Shown piece after piece: positions 62,149 through 64,000 of a stretch of 64,000 bases of DNA. Below the pieces are notes generated by a model, which was given only the letters and a program-made list of their open reading frames with translations, ran no database searches and was not told the DNA's origin. Numbering within the stretch: position 1 is the first letter of the stretch; each line of letters begins with the position of its first letter. Source of the stretch: Flaviflexus ciconiae (GTDB taxonomy: Bacteria > Actinomycetota > Actinomycetes > Actinomycetales > Actinomycetaceae); assembly GCF_003971195.1 (NCBI RefSeq), contig NZ_CP034593.1:1860001-1924000 (forward strand), read 5' to 3'. The translations under genes and the position numbers were made by a program.

Positions 62149-63666
62149 ATGACCTGGGATACAGACAGTGTTGAGAGCATCATTGCTCCCCTTCGACGGA
62201 CTGGTGGAGATTCTTCATCGGTGGAAGTAAAGCGCGCTCAGGGCGGGCTCCCTTCATCCATCAATCAAACCATCTGCGCTTTCGCTAACATGCCAAATGG
62301 TGGAACCATCGTCCTTGGAGTCGACGAGAAGAGCGGCTTCACCACCGTTGGAGTGCCAAATCCCGCTGAGCTCGCACGTGGAATTGTAGACATCGCCAGG
62401 GACAGTATTGAGCCGCCAATTACTGTTCTCACTCACACGGTTGAGACCGAAGACAAGGTCGTTGTTGTAGCTGAGGTTGTTCCCCTTCGGGTCTCCGATA
62501 AACCCGCTCGGACCCAGGGCAGAGCATATCTCCGGCAGGCGGACGGGGACTATGTGATGGCGGAGCACGAACTCCGCATGATTGAAAGCGAGAAGTCTCA
62601 GCTCAACACACCATCAAACTTTGACAAACTCCCGGCCTCGGGTCTAACAGTTGATGACCTCGTCGATGATCTCGTGACTGACTATCTCGATGCTGCTCGC
62701 TCTTCCGATAAGCGGCTACAAAGCAGTAGCGATGACGAAATCCTTCGCAGAACCGGGGTTACGCTTACCTCCGGGGATCTGACGATTGCTGGTCTCTATG
62801 CCATGGGAGACTACCCGCAGGGCGAATACCCGGCACTTACAGTGACAGCAGCAGAGCAGGTCGCTCCAAACGATCAGGGTGTGCGGAATCGCAACCTGAC
62901 AGACTTCACTGGACCGATTCCGGTCCTGCTCACCGACATTCTCGACTGGACTCGAGAGAACCTTGACCGAGTGAATCGCTATCGTAGCGACGGGCACATG
63001 GAGGAGCAGTATGAGCTTCCCATCGCAGCCATTCGCGAGCTTGTGGCGAATGCACTTGTTCATCGGGATCTCGGACCGAACACTCTCGGTACGGGCAAGT
63101 CCATTCAGATCAGGCTCGACTCGAAGAAACTGATGGTCCTCTCCCCCGGTGGCCTCCGCGGAGTTTCCTTAGATCAGATCGAAAGCGATGACCATGCGCA
63201 GGCCGCCGTCAATCAGCGTCTCTACGGAATTGCCAAGAAGCTCAAAACTTCCGATGGTGCATCCATCATCGAGGGCGAGGGTGGAGGCATCCACGAAGTG
63301 TTTTCACTAGCTCAGCGATATCAATTGGAGAGACCAAAGCTGATCGATACCGGTGTTCAGTTCAAGGCGCTCCTTTGGCGGCCAGTGGAGGGTGTTGAAC
63401 CGCTCCCCTATACGGCAACTCCGGCATCAACCACCGCACATACACCTGCCGACGCTGGTCCTGAAACTAGTGGTGCCACCCCGAACGAGATTGCAGTTCT
63501 GGCCTTACTCCGCGAATCTGATCGCACAATCCATGAGCTCGCTTCGGGCACCGACCTCACAATCGGACAGGTCCGCTATGCCCTTCGAGAACCCATTTCA
63601 CGGGGCACAGTAGAAATGATCGGTGGGCAGGGTTATCGCAGCACCCGGTACCGGCTAAATCGGTAA
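62149..63666 (+). CDS. AlbA_2 (Schlafen-type)/HATPase_c4 transcriptional regulator
   Basis: A 505-residue protein. Residues about 20-150 form the Schlafen AlbA_2 nucleic-acid-binding domain (INQTICAFANMPNGGTIVLGVDE). Residues about 290-400 form a degenerate HATPase_c4 domain (ELVANALVHRDLGP, ILVLSPGG-type MVLSPGGLRG). The C-terminus is a winged helix (NEIAVLALLRESDRTIHELA). Similar proteins act as regulators or in defence-linked loci. The gene is flanked by related palindromes, suggesting self-control. The ATG has a TAGTCT -10 box six bases upstream. Confidence 0.85.
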   Translation: MTWDTDSVESIIAPLRRTGGDSSSVEVKRAQGGLPSSINQTICAFANMPNGGTIVLGVDEKSGFTTVGVPNPAELARGIVDIARDSIEPPITVLTHTVETEDKVVVVAEVVPLRVSDKPARTQGRAYLRQADGDYVMAEHELRMIESEKSQLNTPSNFDKLPASGLTVDDLVDDLVTDYLDAARSSDKRLQSSSDDEILRRTGVTLTSGDLTIAGLYAMGDYPQGEYPALTVTAAEQVAPNDQGVRNRNLTDFTGPIPVLLTDILDWTRENLDRVNRYRSDGHMEEQYELPIAAIRELVANALVHRDLGPNTLGTGKSIQIRLDSKKLMVLSPGGLRGVSLDQIESDDHAQAAVNQRLYGIAKKLKTSDGASIIEGEGGGIHEVFSLAQRYQLERPKLIDTGVQFKALLWRPVEGVEPLPYTATPASTTAHTPADAGPETSGATPNEIAVLALLRESDRTIHELASGTDLTIGQVRYALREPISRGTVEMIGGQGYRSTRYRLNR

Positions 63667-63695
63667 GTCCCGACAACCGGCTGACAGTCGATCTT

Positions 63696-63728
63696 CAAAA
63701 GTTTGAGTTAAAGTTTCACAGTTTGAAT
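63696..63728. repeat. downstream copy of the operator half-palindrome
   Basis: CAAAAGTTTGAG followed by TTAAAGTTTCACAGTTTGAA closely copies the right half of the operator at 62107-62134. Being downstream of the gene, it is either a second binding site or a duplication trace. Confidence 0.6.
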
Positions 63729-63808
63729 ACTCGATCTTCGACACTCAGCCTCCCGCGCCTTTTAGCACATGAGCGCAGTGGACCAACCGCACCTTCTCAA
63801 GCATTTTA

Positions 63809-64000
63809 TTACCACGAGCGCGCTAGCGTCTCCGAGTCAAAGATCCATGGCTCACGAGCAATCGAGTTGATCGAGAACTGGTCTAGGAAGTCGGCACTGT
63901 TGTCACCTTGGATCCCCAAGGATTCAGAAATGAGGGCAAAGACCTGCTGAGTGCTCCAGCCTTCCCTATGCAGCTCATCGAGGGTGACCGCCCCATCTCG
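63809..64000 (-). CDS. probable glutamyl-Q tRNA(Asp) synthetase, C-terminal end
   Basis: The minus strand encodes the last 63 residues of a class I synthetase-like protein, continuing off the right edge. It reads VTLDELHREGWSTQQVFALI, then a short helix and INSIAREPWIFDSETLARSW, ending at TAA 63809-63811. The REPW(I/V)F ending resembles GluQ-type enzymes, which glutamylate queuosine in tRNA(Asp). Only the tail is seen, so glutamyl-tRNA synthetase itself is not excluded. Confidence 0.45.
   Translation of the reverse strand, partial: RDGAVTLDELHREGWSTQQVFALISESLGIQGDNSADFLDQFSINSIAREPWIFDSETLARSW

Noticed and set aside
1..64000. CRISPR arrays, rRNA or tRNA genes
   Set aside because: No regularly spaced repeats of the needed length and no complete tRNA cloverleaf or rRNA segments were recognised.

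Overview
The window is a piece of an actinobacterial chromosome. Signs include actinobacterial-type families (CmtR/CtpG, YtrA-type GntR, LemA, an MT0933-like antitoxin-type protein), an HspR-type HAIR site upstream of clpB, GTG/TTG starts, and many genes that start directly downstream of a TANNNT -10 box with no ribosome-binding site. Protein style and gene order fit Actinomycetaceae-like bacteria (Flaviflexus or relatives is a guess only).

Layout. 1-1.3 kb: remnant of a permease gene divergent from an FCD-type GntR regulator. 1.5-6.5 kb: a small membrane protein, then a tight overlapping operon hemC-hemD-hemB-hemL-sirtuin (glutamate semialdehyde to uroporphyrinogen III). 6.5-16.4 kb: housekeeping and accessory genes (START-like protein, SpoU methyltransferase, LemA, pyrE, SDR, exonuclease III, serine hydrolase, HAD phosphatase, YtrA regulator with its membrane partner, ASCH protein, arginase family). 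16.4-22.5 kb: a flavin-dependent oxidoreductase gene cut in two by a ~5.07 kb, visibly G+C-richer element. The element carries a decayed large serine recombinase, a coiled-coil membrane protein and a Cd/Pb-type cassette (cmtR-ctpG-thioredoxin-like), and an 8-bp sequence is repeated at both ends. 23-33.6 kb: metF, metE with a C-rich leader, an HTH protein, clpB, two membrane proteins and an amidase.

33.8-58.9 kb is a molybdenum island. It holds Moco synthesis (moaA, moaD, a moaB-moaE fusion, moeB, moeA, moaC, mobA), molybdate uptake (modABC plus an HTH-TOBE protein), and a dimethyl-sulfoxide-reductase-type respiratory array. The array has four tandem DmsA-like Tat-exported catalytic subunits but only two DmsB-like iron-sulfur subunits, one DmsC-like anchor, one TorD-like chaperone and an accessory 4Fe-4S/zinc-ribbon protein. 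The four catalytic paralogs keep an almost identical Tat leader and the same Fe-S cysteine spacing. This suggests interchangeable reductases feeding from a shared quinol-oxidising module, all supplied by the neighbouring cofactor and transport genes.

59-64 kb: an MT0933-like small protein, an S9 peptidase, a small membrane protein, an AlbA_2 (Schlafen-type) regulator flanked by AAACTTT/AAAGTTT palindromes, and the end of a probable glutamyl-Q tRNA(Asp) synthetase.

A cross-cutting observation: at least eight single-base (-1) frameshifts occur in otherwise intact genes, mostly in C/G runs. This pattern points to either assembly indel errors or unusual gene decay, and every frameshifted gene below should be read with that caveat.
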